A stretch of DNA of 64,000 nt from Shimia sp039969785 (GCF_039969785.1 NZ_JBDVNC010000013.1:1-64000), one strand, 5' to 3'. Shown: positions 24,027 through 34,097, numbered from the stretch's first letter. Numbers and translations are program-made. Notes: generated by a model from the sequence alone, not told the origin.

Positions 24027-25853
24027 ATGGCGAATTGGTACACAGCCTCGACAGAGGAACTTGAGCGCAACGAAAAGCGTTCAGGATGGCGCACGATCCG
24101 TCGGGTTTCGCCGTATCTGTGGCCTGATGGGCAAAACTGGGTCAAATACCGTGTAGTGCTGGCGATGCTGGCGTTGCTGGCCTCCAAATTGATCGCTGTG
24201 GGTACGCCGCTGCTCTATAAGGCGGCGGTTGACGCGTTGGCAGGCGAAGGTGTGCCACCGTTGGCTTTGGGGGCTGTTGGCCTGACAGTGGCCTATGGCA
24301 TGGCCCGGCTGATGACCAACGGGTTTCAGCAATTGCGCGATGCGATTTTTGCCAAAGTGGCACAGCGCGCCCTGCGCACGCTCGCGCTTGAGACCTTTGA
24401 GCACATTCACCGTCTGTCGATGCGCTATCACATTACGCGCAAAACCGGCGGGCTTAGCCGGATCATTGAACGCGGTGTAAAAGGTGTCGAATTCCTTTTG
24501 CGGTTCATGTTGTTTTCAATCGGACCGCTGATGTTGGAACTGCTGTTGATTGCGGTGGTTTTGTTCTGGCTGTTTGACGTCTGGTACCTTGCAGTTGTTG
24601 CGGTCACGATTGGCATCTACATCTGGTTTACCTTCAAAGTGACCGAATGGCGGGTCAAGCTGCGCCGTGAAATGAATGATCAGGATACCGATGCCAATCA
24701 AAAGGCCATCGACAGTATGCTGAACTTTGAAACGGTTAAATATTTTGGGGCCGAAAAGCGCGAAGCGGCGCGCTACGATTCCGCGATGAAAGGCTACGAG
24801 CGCGCCGCGCTTAAGACGTCCTATTCGCTGGCGTTCCTGAATTTCGGCCAGTCTTTCCTGATCACCTCTGGCCTTGTCGGGGTTATGGTTCTGGCGGCCT
24901 TAGGAGTTCAAAGCGGCACCCTGACTGTGGGCGATTTTGTTATGGTTAACGCTTACATGATCCAGATCACCATGCCGCTGAATTTCCTAGGAACTGTGTA
25001 CCGCGAAATCCGTCAAAGCCTTGTGGATATGGGCGAAATGTTTGATCTTCTAGAACAGCCGGCGGAAGTGTCCGACAAACCTGACGCTGCCGCGCTAAAC
25101 GTGACGGACGGCAAGATTGAACTGAGCGAAGTCGAATTTGGATACGAGGCGGAACGCGCCATTCTGAAAGGTGTCAGCCTGGAAGTGCCCGGTGGTCAGA
25201 CCGTTGCCATCGTAGGGGCGTCAGGCTCGGGTAAATCCACCATCGGACGGCTTTTGTTCCGGTTCTATGACGTCAATGCTGGTGCGCTGCGGATCGACGG
25301 GCAAGACGTGCGCGATGTGACCCAGGAAAGCCTGCATGACGCCATTGGCGTGGTACCGCAGGACACGGTGCTGTTCAACGATACGATCCGCTACAACATC
25401 GCCTATGGGCGAGACGGCGCCAGCCACTCCGAAATCGTCGCGGCGGCACAGGCGGCCCAAATCCACGACTTCATCACGTCGTTGCCGGATGGCTATGATA
25501 CGATGGTGGGCGAACGTGGTCTGAAACTTTCAGGTGGCGAAAAACAGCGTGTCGGCATTGCCCGCACCTTGTTGAAAAACCCGCCGCTTTTGTTGCTGGA
25601 CGAGGCGACTTCGGCGCTGGACACTGAGACCGAGCAAGAGATCAAGGGCGCGTTGGCGCGGGCCGGGCAGGGGCGCACCGTGATCACCATTGCGCACCGT
25701 TTGTCGACCATAGCCGAAGCAAACCGGATCATTGTTCTGGAAAACGGTGTGATCGTCGAACAGGGCACCCATGGCGAACTGTTAGACAAGGCTGGGCGTT
25801 ATGCACAGCTTTGGCAACGTCAGGCCTCGGATGAAGACTCTGTCGCCGCATAA
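24027..25853 (+). CDS. Atm1-type ABC exporter (half transporter)
   Basis: A 608-residue fused permease-ATPase. Six transmembrane helices lie in residues about 45-320, including the Atm1/ABCB7-like segment FEHIHRLSMRYHITRKTGGLSRIIERG, which differs from MsbA. The ATPase domain has Walker A GASGSGKST, ABC signature LSGGEKQR, Walker B LLLLDEATSALD and the H-loop AHRLST. Family members export glutathione-linked sulfur or metal compounds and act as homodimers in the inner membrane. The start ATG 24027 follows GGGAATGGCAGC. Confidence 0.92.
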   Translation: MANWYTASTEELERNEKRSGWRTIRRVSPYLWPDGQNWVKYRVVLAMLALLASKLIAVGTPLLYKAAVDALAGEGVPPLALGAVGLTVAYGMARLMTNGFQQLRDAIFAKVAQRALRTLALETFEHIHRLSMRYHITRKTGGLSRIIERGVKGVEFLLRFMLFSIGPLMLELLLIAVVLFWLFDVWYLAVVAVTIGIYIWFTFKVTEWRVKLRREMNDQDTDANQKAIDSMLNFETVKYFGAEKREAARYDSAMKGYERAALKTSYSLAFLNFGQSFLITSGLVGVMVLAALGVQSGTLTVGDFVMVNAYMIQITMPLNFLGTVYREIRQSLVDMGEMFDLLEQPAEVSDKPDAAALNVTDGKIELSEVEFGYEAERAILKGVSLEVPGGQTVAIVGASGSGKSTIGRLLFRFYDVNAGALRIDGQDVRDVTQESLHDAIGVVPQDTVLFNDTIRYNIAYGRDGASHSEIVAAAQAAQIHDFITSLPDGYDTMVGERGLKLSGGEKQRVGIARTLLKNPPLLLLDEATSALDTETEQEIKGALARAGQGRTVITIAHRLSTIAEANRIIVLENGVIVEQGTHGELLDKAGRYAQLWQRQASDEDSVAA

Positions 25854-25864
25854 GCCAAAAACAA

Positions 25865-26284
25865 TCAGCTTCCCGGGCCAAACCGGCGGGGCTTACTGGG
25901 TTTGGGCTCTGTCTCGGCGGGTTTCAGACTTGCAACCATCTCTCCGGCAAAACCCGTGACTTGCGGCCCGATGGGCGAGATCAAGACGCCAGCAACAATA
26001 ATATGCACAACGCAGATCTGATTAAGGATCGCCGCAAATGGCTGTTTGCGTGTTTTGTGCCGCAATCGTTTCTGAGCCAGCTTCGCCCCCAAACTGCCCC
26101 CCAGTAATGCAAACCACAACAGCGCGCGTTCCGACACCCGGCGTCGTTTGTCGATCGCGTATTGCTTGTCGGATGCGAACAGCGAATAGGTCACCGCATT
26201 CATCAACAGATACACCAGCAAAGCGCCGACGATCACGACCTCTGTGCCATGGTCATTCAAAAGGCGGGGTAACAGATCTTGCAT
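25865..26284 (-). CDS. DUF1294 membrane protein
   Basis: A 139-residue inner-membrane protein of about three hydrophobic segments. The pattern LFASDKQYAIDKRRRVSERALLWFALLGGSLGA followed by RHKTRKQPF is the DUF1294 signature. Function is unknown. It is convergent with the ABC exporter, twelve bases apart, with no clear terminator between them. The C-terminal tail is Pro/Lys-rich. Confidence 0.88.
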   Translation of the reverse strand: MQDLLPRLLNDHGTEVVIVGALLVYLLMNAVTYSLFASDKQYAIDKRRRVSERALLWFALLGGSLGAKLAQKRLRHKTRKQPFAAILNQICVVHIIVAGVLISPIGPQVTGFAGEMVASLKPAETEPKPSKPRRFGPGS

Positions 26285-26380
26285 CGGGGTGTCCTTGCAC
26301 AGTTTCGTCTTGCTGTGCCCGAATATTTCCTGAAATCGCGGCGGATGTATGAAACCACTCTGGCGATTTTCAGAACATGG

Positions 26381-27595
26381 TCAGGGACCCGCCCACCAAT
26401 CCCTAGGCTTCAGGCGCTTCGCCCGGTCTGACCGCTTGTCCCACCACAACGCCCATTTGCGCCACCGTGACAGCGCCACCTTAAGCCACAACCGGTCGGC
26501 CCATGAGTCAAAGTCGCGGTTGAACGGGCACACGCGCATACAGATGGCGCAGTCCGATTGCAGCTTGGCCCAATAGCCAAAGCATGCCTTGGCGTCAGAT
26601 GTCCATTTGCGCACGCCTGTGATGGCCGAACTGTCATCCGGGGCGCTTTCGCCCGGCGGCCCAAATGGCAACGCCTTGGCAGGGCAGGCATCTGCGCATT
26701 CGGTGCAGATGTCGCAGAACGCGGCAACGCCCGGCTTTTCGGGGATATCATGGGCCAGCGGCAGGTTTGTGAAGATCTTGGAGAACCGCAGGCGCGGGCC
26801 AAACTCTGGCGTTATCACCAGTTGATTGCGGGCATATTCGCCCAACCCGGCCTTGACTGCATAGGGGATCACCAGACCGGTGTCGTTCATGGACGGGATC
26901 GCTTCGTATCCCAGATTGCGGATATAGGCGGCCAGCTGAATGACAATTGCCGCCTCGTGGCTGTATTCGCGCCCGGTTGCCGCCCCGGCCAAGGCGGACG
27001 GGTAAGTGGCTACCAGATCCTTGTCCATCTGATGCCCCAACACAATCACGCTGGTCAGCCCCTCGGGCAAGTCGTTGTCGGTTTCGGAAAAATCACGCAC
27101 ATCGACCCGCGCGCTATAAAGCCAACGGTCGTCCATATCTGTGATCCCGGCCAGATCAGCCCCGAAAAAGCGCGCCACCCGTTTCAGCTCGGACGCCATT
27201 GCAACAGGATCGTCAATCTCTTCCCGGGTCTCGGCAACATCGGTGTCGCACGCTATCGGCGCCTGAAACCCTTCGCGTTTGCCTTGCGCTGCGCTGCGAT
27301 CGGATATGATATCCGAGATCAGCCAGCTCGCATTGCGCAAGGCAAAATCTTTCTGCCGGAACCCGTCGCCTTTGCGATAAGAAGCCTTCATCCGGTAGCT
27401 GTCAAAAAACGCATCCGTCTGTTTTGACCTGACGGATGCATCCCAAAACGCGCGGGTAAAGATGTCGTTTCGTTGCGAAAACGGTTCAAAGGCCTCGGTG
27501 GTTTCGATCCCGGCATCCGCATCACTTTGCGCGTATTTCTTGCGCCACGCCGCACGTTGGGCTTGTGAGGGACCAGAATTAGACGGCCATGCCAC
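26381..27595 (-). CDS. Reductive-dehalogenase-like corrinoid/Fe-S protein, cytosolic
   Basis: A 404-residue protein of the RdhA/QueG superfamily. Two [4Fe-4S] motifs are seen: CDICTECADACP (Cys294, 297, 300, 304) and a second set at Cys338, 349, 352 and 356. The region before them (NDTGLVIPYAVKAGLGEYARNQLVITPEFGPRLR, residues 237-270) resembles reductive dehalogenases more than epoxyqueuosine reductase. There is no twin-arginine signal and no membrane-anchor partner, so it should be cytoplasmic and non-respiratory. Family members use cobalamin and ferredoxin-like donors; the substrate here is unknown. The ribosome-binding site upstream of 27595 is weak. Confidence 0.78.
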   Translation of the reverse strand: MAWPSNSGPSQAQRAAWRKKYAQSDADAGIETTEAFEPFSQRNDIFTRAFWDASVRSKQTDAFFDSYRMKASYRKGDGFRQKDFALRNASWLISDIISDRSAAQGKREGFQAPIACDTDVAETREEIDDPVAMASELKRVARFFGADLAGITDMDDRWLYSARVDVRDFSETDNDLPEGLTSVIVLGHQMDKDLVATYPSALAGAATGREYSHEAAIVIQLAAYIRNLGYEAIPSMNDTGLVIPYAVKAGLGEYARNQLVITPEFGPRLRFSKIFTNLPLAHDIPEKPGVAAFCDICTECADACPAKALPFGPPGESAPDDSSAITGVRKWTSDAKACFGYWAKLQSDCAICMRVCPFNRDFDSWADRLWLKVALSRWRKWALWWDKRSDRAKRLKPRDWWAGP

Positions 27596-27687
27596 GGTTA
27601 AGTCTCCTGCAACGGTTTCGCGGCAAGAGGCCTGCTTTTCAACATTCGCAATAGCGTCAGCTCTGTATTCCGACCCTCAAGGCGCAA

Positions 27688-27996
27688 TCAGTTTCCTTCG
27701 TTGGTCTGGGTTGCCGGCTCGTCACTTTCGCCTTGCCGGTTGTCCTGCTTGCAGTCGCGTTTGTCCGCCCCGACCGCGCCCTCTTCCTGGCGGCAATCCT
27801 GTCGACCACCCCGGCGGTCCTGACGGTCGTCGCGGCGATCATCGCGCCGGTTCATGCCGTTTGTCTGGGCCATTTCGACACCGACATCGGGCGCATCAGG
27901 GCTCGAAAACGGGGTTAAAACACTGCCAGCGGTCAGTGACAGTGCCAATACACCCGAAGCGGCACATAGTGAAAACGCAATATCTTTGAATACCAT
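27688..27996 (-). CDS. Small secreted Arg/Asp-rich protein
   Basis: A 102-residue protein. An N-terminal signal peptide (about residues 1-27, ending SLTAGS) precedes a strongly charged mature part with Arg/Asp/Gln runs (RRDDRRDDRQDRRGGRQ) and two Cys. Start ATG 27996 is favoured by GCGAGG ten bases upstream; a GTG three codons earlier is less well placed. No family is recognised. It lies alone between the Fe-S protein and the RND genes on the same strand. Confidence 0.65.
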   Translation of the reverse strand: MVFKDIAFSLCAASGVLALSLTAGSVLTPFSSPDAPDVGVEMAQTNGMNRRDDRRDDRQDRRGGRQDCRQEEGAVGADKRDCKQDNRQGESDEPATQTNEGN

Positions 27997-28151
27997 TTGG
28001 AACACCTCGCTTTGTCGGTCTGAAAAATCGTCGACCGAATTTATGAATACGACCTAGGCTAGAGCATGACCTGCAATTCGGTCAATGCAGACGAGGCCGC
28101 CAGTGGGGGTCCAATGGCGGCCTCAATCTTTTCACTAACCATGTCGTCGGA

Positions 28152-31100
28152 TCATTCCGCCGCGCGCAGTGTTCCGGTGGGTGAGGGTGGCACGGGTGTG
28201 TCGTCCTCGGGCGTGGGCGTTTTGGCGGTCTCAGGCGCAACATCCGGTTCTGCGGAGGTTTCCTCTTCTTCCACTGGCAAAGGATCGTCTTCCCAAAGGA
28301 TCACGGGCGATTTGACCTTGCGGGCCGCACGACGCAACGCCCAATCCTGACCGGCCCGGCTGGTACGTCCCAGCGACAATCGCGCCAGCAACCGCATCAG
28401 CCAGTTGAAATAGGTGCTTGCCCAAACCCGCAGTGCCAACATGGACGGCGTGAAGACCAGCGTCAGAACCGTGGCGATGCCCAGTCCGAACACAACCGCC
28501 GTTGCCAACTGTTTCCACCAAAGAGAGGTGGGCGAGTCGATGGAATAGCCGCCATTGATAAAGTCGAGCGACAGCCCGAACATCATCGGCGCCAGACCGG
28601 CCATTGTGGTGATCGTGGTCAAAAGCACAGGTCGAATACGGCTTTGCGTGGTGCGCACAATCGCCTCAACACGCGGCATATATTGCGAATATTCCTGATA
28701 GGTGTCGATCAGAACAATGTTGTTGTTCACCACGATCCCCGCCAGCGCGACAATTCCGGTCCCAGTCATAATGATCGAGAACGCCTGATCCATTACAAGC
28801 ATACCAATCAGCACCCCGGTCGTGGACAGGATCACCGCCAACAGCACGAGCACTGAGTTATAAAAACTGTTGAACTGCGCCAGCAGGATAATGAACATCA
28901 ACCCAAGCGCGCCCATGAACGCCGACTGCAGGAAGGCACCACTTTCTGCCTGATCTTCCTGATCTCCGGTCCATTCCCATTCGATACCCGGCCCAAATGG
29001 TTTGGTCTCAAGCCAACTGGTCAATGCCACAATCCGTTCATTCGCATTCAGAACTTCGGCGGTATAGCCTTTGTCTTTCCATTCAGCCTGAAGGTCAGGA
29101 CTGTCTTTCCAATCGCTTGACGCAATCAACATCTCTTCGCCGGTTTCAGCGTTCTTCAGGATCATCTGATTGCTTTCGACGCCAGCCTTTACGTCAAAGT
29201 ATCGGGTTTGATCCACGCGATTGATCTCGGCCAGCTTCTGAACCGGCTTACGGCTGATGAAATTCGACAGCGGCACCAGACCTTCTGCGGTGCGTACTTT
29301 CAGCGCGTCCAGCGTGCTCAGAACCCGGTCTTTTTCCGGCAGGCGCACGCGGATCTCAATCTCTTCGTCTGAGCTGTCGACGCGCATCGTATCCAACAGA
29401 ATACCCCGTGTCACCAGTTGCACCATGCCACCCACCGTGCGCACGTCGGCGCCATAACGGCCCGCCTTGGCGACATCGACATCGATTTCCCAATCGATGC
29501 CGGGCAGGGGACGGGTGTCCTCGATCAACGTTAAGCCTGCGGTGCCATCCATTTGTTGACGCGCAATTGTTGCCGCATCCAACAGCGTTTCCCAATTGTC
29601 ACCCTTCACCCGCAGGTGCACAGGCTTGGCCGACGCAGGGCCGCGCGCTGCGCCCAGAATTTCGATCTGAACCCCGGCAATCTTGTTCAGCTCGACTGTC
29701 AATTCTTCCAGAACAAGGTCGCCATCCCATTTTGCATCTTTGGTGGTGCGCATGATGTCATAGTTGATCAGCGGCACCGAGAACCAAACTTCGTTGGAAA
29801 GGGGGCGGTCTTCCCATGGGATCGTTTCAAGTTGAATTTGTCCTATCATGTCCTTTGGCGCCGCCGCACCGCCGGTGTTCTGATCCAGTCCGCCTTCTCC
29901 GGCAAAGGCAAAGGCGGTTTTGACGCCGGGATGGGCCAAAACAACGTCTTCAGCCTGTCGCAACAACGCGTCTTTCTGGTTTAGGGACAAGTTGCCCCGC
30001 GCCTTAACGTAAACAATCGCCTGTTCGGGTTCGGATTCCACAAAGAATTCAACGCCCTTGTTGTTTTCTCCAAAATAGCCAAACACCGAAATCACAACAA
30101 AGATCACAGCCGCGATAGAAACCAGCGGCATGATCGGGTTGCCGGCGATCAGTTTGATAAACCACCCGAATGGTGACAACCGGAAACCTGCCTTGACCGA
30201 TTTGCGGCGGCGTTGAATGCGCGCGGCGTCCAGCGTGATCGACGCAGCAAAAGCCCCCGCCAGGAACAGCACCGCACCGGGCAACACGTTGACGACGCCA
30301 GTGGCAGGCGGAGTTCCGCCAAACAGATATCCCGGGTTCAGGGTCTGCATCGCGCCAAGGAAAATCAGGTACATCGAAGGGGGTACCAAAATGGCGCGAA
30401 AAAACCAGGGTGTGCGGGCGCGCAGGAATTCAGACGCGTGATGAAAAGTCCGGCTGATACGGCCCGACACACCGCCCATAACTGGCAGATAAATCAGCGC
30501 GACGACCAGTGAGGCGGACAAAACAAAGATCAACGTGACCGGCAGCATGCCCATGAATTCGCCCGGAACACCCGGCCAGAACAACATCGGCAGAAAGGCG
30601 CACAATGTCGTCGCGGTCGACGACACAATGGGCCAGAACATGCGTTTGGCTGCCTCGACATAGGCATGCATCGGACCAATGCCCTCGCGGATACGCTTGT
30701 CGGCGTATTCCACCACCACAATCGCGCCATCCACCAGCATCCCTACCGACAGGATAAGGCCAAACATCACGATGTTTGAAATCGTCACACCCATCAACGC
30801 CAAAAGCACAAAACACAGCAGGAACGATGTCGGAATGGCAAACCCAACCAACAACGCAGCGCGCGTGCCAAGGGCCGCCAGAACGACAATCATCACCAGC
30901 GCAATAGCGGTCAGAACCGACCCTTCCAGCTGGCTGACCATCGAGCCAACAACCCGGCTCTGGTCGTTTGAGGTGCCCATTTCCACGGCGGTCTGCAATT
31001 CGGGTGGCCATTCGGTTTCGGCCTCTGCCACCACGTCTTTGACCAGCTGCGCAGTGTCGATCAGGTTAAAGCCTTTGCGTTTGACAACCTGCAACGCAAC

Positions 31101-31934
31101 CGTTGTTTCGCCATTGAACCGCGCGGTTCCGGCGCGGTCTTCAAAGGTCAGATTAATCTGCGCCAGATCCCCTAGCGTGACAACGCGGTCGCCGTTGGTC
31201 TTGACGGGCAGGTCGTAAATATCGCGAGGCTCATCGAACGAAGACGGGATTTTGACCGCAAATGTACCTTGCGCGCTTTCAATCTCACCGGCGGCGATCA
31301 GCTGGTTATTGTTGACCACAACTTCGATCAGCTCGTTTGCCGTGACGTTATAGCTTTCCAGACGCAGCGGATCGATCACCACCTCCAGCATTTCGTCGCG
31401 CTGTCCGGCAATCCCGGCCTCAAGCACGGCGTCCAGCGTTTCAAGCCGGTCCTGAAGGTCTTTGGCGATACGGAACATCGTGCGTTCCGGTACACGCCCC
31501 GTCAGGTTCACAATGATAATCGGGAACTCGGAAAAGTTGATCTCGTTGATCGAGTATTTTTCAAAACCGTCCGGGAATTTCCCTTCGGCAGTGTTCATAG
31601 ACTCGCGCACATCTGCCATGACGCGCGACTTGTCCCAGCCAAACTCGAATTCCAGAAACACGCCAGCATAACCTTCGGCGGCGGTTGAGGACATGGTTTT
31701 CAACCCGTCGATGTCCGAAAGCTCGGTTTCCATCGGTTTAACGAGCATAGATTCAGAGTCGCTTGCAGAAATGCCGGGGAAGGGCACCGATACAAACAAT
31801 CCGGGGATCTGAATGTCGGGCTCACCCTCTTTGGGCAGCCCCCAATAGGCATATCCCCCCACCGTCAGTGAGAGGATAATAAACGCAATAACCATGCGGG
31901 CACGACCAGCGGCCCAGTCAACGACACCAATCAT
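28152..31934 (-). CDS. RND efflux pump, inner-membrane permease
   Basis: A 1260-residue proton-driven permease of the AcrB/MexF superfamily, longer than the usual 1030-1050 because of an extra hydrophobic and charged insertion around residues 500-600 and a Pro/Glu-rich C-terminal tail. The N-terminus reads ARMVIAFIILSLTVGGYAYWGLP. Helix-4 and helix-10 segments are LSVGMLVDGAIVVVEYADKR and ALAGIVVNNNIVLIDTYQEY, and LLTTITTMAGLAPMMFG is typical of the family. Its start overlaps the adaptor gene stop by one base. The outer-membrane channel is not in the window. Substrate range cannot be told. Confidence 0.93.
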   Translation of the reverse strand: MIGVVDWAAGRARMVIAFIILSLTVGGYAYWGLPKEGEPDIQIPGLFVSVPFPGISASDSESMLVKPMETELSDIDGLKTMSSTAAEGYAGVFLEFEFGWDKSRVMADVRESMNTAEGKFPDGFEKYSINEINFSEFPIIIVNLTGRVPERTMFRIAKDLQDRLETLDAVLEAGIAGQRDEMLEVVIDPLRLESYNVTANELIEVVVNNNQLIAAGEIESAQGTFAVKIPSSFDEPRDIYDLPVKTNGDRVVTLGDLAQINLTFEDRAGTARFNGETTVALQVVKRKGFNLIDTAQLVKDVVAEAETEWPPELQTAVEMGTSNDQSRVVGSMVSQLEGSVLTAIALVMIVVLAALGTRAALLVGFAIPTSFLLCFVLLALMGVTISNIVMFGLILSVGMLVDGAIVVVEYADKRIREGIGPMHAYVEAAKRMFWPIVSSTATTLCAFLPMLFWPGVPGEFMGMLPVTLIFVLSASLVVALIYLPVMGGVSGRISRTFHHASEFLRARTPWFFRAILVPPSMYLIFLGAMQTLNPGYLFGGTPPATGVVNVLPGAVLFLAGAFAASITLDAARIQRRRKSVKAGFRLSPFGWFIKLIAGNPIMPLVSIAAVIFVVISVFGYFGENNKGVEFFVESEPEQAIVYVKARGNLSLNQKDALLRQAEDVVLAHPGVKTAFAFAGEGGLDQNTGGAAAPKDMIGQIQLETIPWEDRPLSNEVWFSVPLINYDIMRTTKDAKWDGDLVLEELTVELNKIAGVQIEILGAARGPASAKPVHLRVKGDNWETLLDAATIARQQMDGTAGLTLIEDTRPLPGIDWEIDVDVAKAGRYGADVRTVGGMVQLVTRGILLDTMRVDSSDEEIEIRVRLPEKDRVLSTLDALKVRTAEGLVPLSNFISRKPVQKLAEINRVDQTRYFDVKAGVESNQMILKNAETGEEMLIASSDWKDSPDLQAEWKDKGYTAEVLNANERIVALTSWLETKPFGPGIEWEWTGDQEDQAESGAFLQSAFMGALGLMFIILLAQFNSFYNSVLVLLAVILSTTGVLIGMLVMDQAFSIIMTGTGIVALAGIVVNNNIVLIDTYQEYSQYMPRVEAIVRTTQSRIRPVLLTTITTMAGLAPMMFGLSLDFINGGYSIDSPTSLWWKQLATAVVFGLGIATVLTLVFTPSMLALRVWASTYFNWLMRLLARLSLGRTSRAGQDWALRRAARKVKSPVILWEDDPLPVEEEETSAEPDVAPETAKTPTPEDDTPVPPSPTGTLRAAE

Positions 31935-33175
31935 CAGGCTGGCTCCTCGAATACCGGCAACACGGGCACGCCGTCCTCGACGTATTCCTGACCGATAATG
32001 ATGATATCCGCATTTTCAGGAAGGCCCTCGACCCAGATACCTTCTGGTGCATCCCGTAAAAGCTCGATCGCCATAAACCGGACCAGATTGTCCTGATCGA
32101 CCAGCCGCACACCAAGCGTGCCCTCGTCATTGAGCGTCAGCGCCGATTGTGGAATCAGATGCGCGCTGGCCCCGTCCGAGGCGATAATAATCTCGGCCGT
32201 CTGTCCGTCACGAATGGTCAGTTTTGGGTTGGGCACGTCGATTTCAACGCGGAATGTACGGGTCAGCGGATCTGCCGAACGTGACAGGAACGCAACCTGT
32301 CCGGTCAGTTCCTGACCTGTCGTCAGCCGTGCACCTGCCATGGCGCCAAGGTCGACGCGGTTGATTTCGGTTTCGGGCACATAACCGACGACTTTGATCG
32401 GATCCAGCTGGATCACCGTGGCACATAGGTTTCCTGACTGTAACAAGCTGCCCAGTTCGGCTGTGTCGCTTTCCAACAATCCGCTGAACGGGGCTTTGAT
32501 CGACAAACGTTCGATTTCACGCTCCGCTGCAGCCACCAGGGCCTCAGCCGATTCAATCCCGGCCAGGGTCGACTCGAGACCTGACTTAGCCGACTGAACC
32601 GCCGCTTCGGCAGCCTTTACATTGGCAGCAGTCGTGGCAAGACGCGTGGTCGATGCAAATCCACCCTCAGACAGCTTGCGCGCGGCATTGTCATTGATCA
32701 ATGCCTCTTCAAGACGTGCATTTGCTTCTATTTCATAGGCTTGCGACGAGGGAACCTGTGCCATGGCCTCGGCCAGCCGCGCCTTTGCCTCGGCTAGCAA
32801 CGCTTCGCGCGTGCCCGGCTCAAGTCGGCACAATTCCTGACCTTCGCTGACATGTGCACCACGACGCAATGGGGTCGAGATCATTCGACCAATCGTTTCC
32901 GCGCGCACTTCAACCTGCCGGTGTGCTTGGGTTTGGCCCCGCAAAACAACCGCGCTATCAACCATCCGTGCACTGGAATGAACCGCAACAACACGCACAG
33001 CATTTTCCGCAACCGCCACTGTTTCAACTGGTGTGGCGACCGTTTCAGGCGCCTCACTCGATGTTTCCGGAGCTCCGCCCGAGCTGGCAAACGCCACCAG
33101 CCGATCGCGTTCGACGACAATCATAAACAAAAATGCGGTCACGAGGATCGCGGACAACACCGGAATCAAACGCAT
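31934..33175 (-). CDS. RND efflux pump, periplasmic adaptor subunit
   Basis: A 413-residue membrane fusion protein linking the permease to an outer-membrane channel. Residues about 4-20 form an N-terminal anchor or signal. A lipoyl-like half (VRAETIGRMISTPLRRGAHVSEGQELCRLEPG) is followed by an alpha-hairpin rich in Ala/Glu (about 130-225), the second lipoyl half (IKAPFSGLLESDTAELGSLLQSG) and beta-barrel domains. The gene precedes the permease with a one-base stop-start overlap, so the two form an operon. No regulator gene is adjacent. Confidence 0.92.
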   Translation of the reverse strand: MRLIPVLSAILVTAFLFMIVVERDRLVAFASSGGAPETSSEAPETVATPVETVAVAENAVRVVAVHSSARMVDSAVVLRGQTQAHRQVEVRAETIGRMISTPLRRGAHVSEGQELCRLEPGTREALLAEAKARLAEAMAQVPSSQAYEIEANARLEEALINDNAARKLSEGGFASTTRLATTAANVKAAEAAVQSAKSGLESTLAGIESAEALVAAAEREIERLSIKAPFSGLLESDTAELGSLLQSGNLCATVIQLDPIKVVGYVPETEINRVDLGAMAGARLTTGQELTGQVAFLSRSADPLTRTFRVEIDVPNPKLTIRDGQTAEIIIASDGASAHLIPQSALTLNDEGTLGVRLVDQDNLVRFMAIELLRDAPEGIWVEGLPENADIIIIGQEYVEDGVPVLPVFEEPA

Positions 33176-33391
33176 AACTTACGTCCTTGCAAATAGTGTG
33201 CGTACATGTTGCAGCGACATATTGGGTCGCCAGACGGCCGAAACAAGCGTAATTTGCAAAATTCTGAACCGACCTGTTCAGATTATTGACAATTGTTCAC
33301 GTGTGCAAGGCATCTTGTCATCTCTTTGCCACAGTACTTGGCAGCCCCTGAACAACGCGATAAGAGGGGGCAAACCAATAGGAGAGCAGGC

Positions 33392-34072
33392 GTGAGCGAT
33401 ACCGACAGTTTCATCGAAGAGGTCACAGAAGAAGTACGCCGTGACCGGCTTTTTACGATGATCCGCCGCTATGGCTGGATCGGCGTTGCTGTCATTGTGC
33501 TGATAGTTGGCGCTGCGGCATGGAATGAATGGAACAAGTCTCAGACCCGGGCAGCTGCAGAAGCCACCGGTGATGCGCTGTTAGCCGCGGTTGAGGCCAA
33601 TGACGACGCAGCCCGGATCACGGCGCTTGAGGGTGTTCAGGTCGAGTCTCCACAGGCGCAGATTTTGACGGATTTCCTGTTGGCGACACATCAGGTCATT
33701 GCTGATGATGGACCCGCCGCCGCCGAGACGCTGGATGGAATCACCACCTCCGGCGCAGAAGTTCCTGAAATTTATCGACAAATTGCTGCGTTCAAATCCA
33801 TTCTGGCGCGCGGCTCGGACATGCCGATGGACGAACGTCGCCTCGCGCTTGAATCAATGGCGTCCCCGGGCATGCCGTTGAGCCTTCTGGCGCAGGAACA
33901 ATTGGCACTGGCCGACATCGAAGAGGTCAAGACCGAAGAGGCGATCACTCGCCTGAACGCAATTGTGCAGGATGCAAATGTTTCTCCGGGCTTGCGTCAA
34001 AGAGCAACTCAGTTGATTGTGTCATTGGGCGGAACCCCAGCCGGAGCGACAAGCCCGGCGGCCGGCCAATAA
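33392..34072 (+). CDS. YfgM-like tetratricopeptide membrane protein
   Basis: A 226-residue protein. A short cytoplasmic head (VSDTDSFIEEVTEEVRRDRL) precedes a transmembrane helix (about residues 27-45), and the periplasmic part is helical with TPR-like character. YfgM homologues associate with SecYEG and periplasmic chaperones. The start is GTG 33392, supported by AGGAGAG six bases upstream; the longer frame from 33293 has no ribosome-binding site. The order YfgM-bamB-der is conserved across proteobacteria, which strengthens the call. Confidence 0.85.
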   Translation: MSDTDSFIEEVTEEVRRDRLFTMIRRYGWIGVAVIVLIVGAAAWNEWNKSQTRAAAEATGDALLAAVEANDDAARITALEGVQVESPQAQILTDFLLATHQVIADDGPAAAETLDGITTSGAEVPEIYRQIAAFKSILARGSDMPMDERRLALESMASPGMPLSLLAQEQLALADIEEVKTEEAITRLNAIVQDANVSPGLRQRATQLIVSLGGTPAGATSPAAGQ

Positions 34073-34097
34073 TAATTATCTGGTGGGGGCCGGAGCA

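Noticed and set aside
26558..27427. Plus-strand open frame of 289 codons
   Set aside because: Antisense to the reductive-dehalogenase-like gene, which has clear cysteine motifs.
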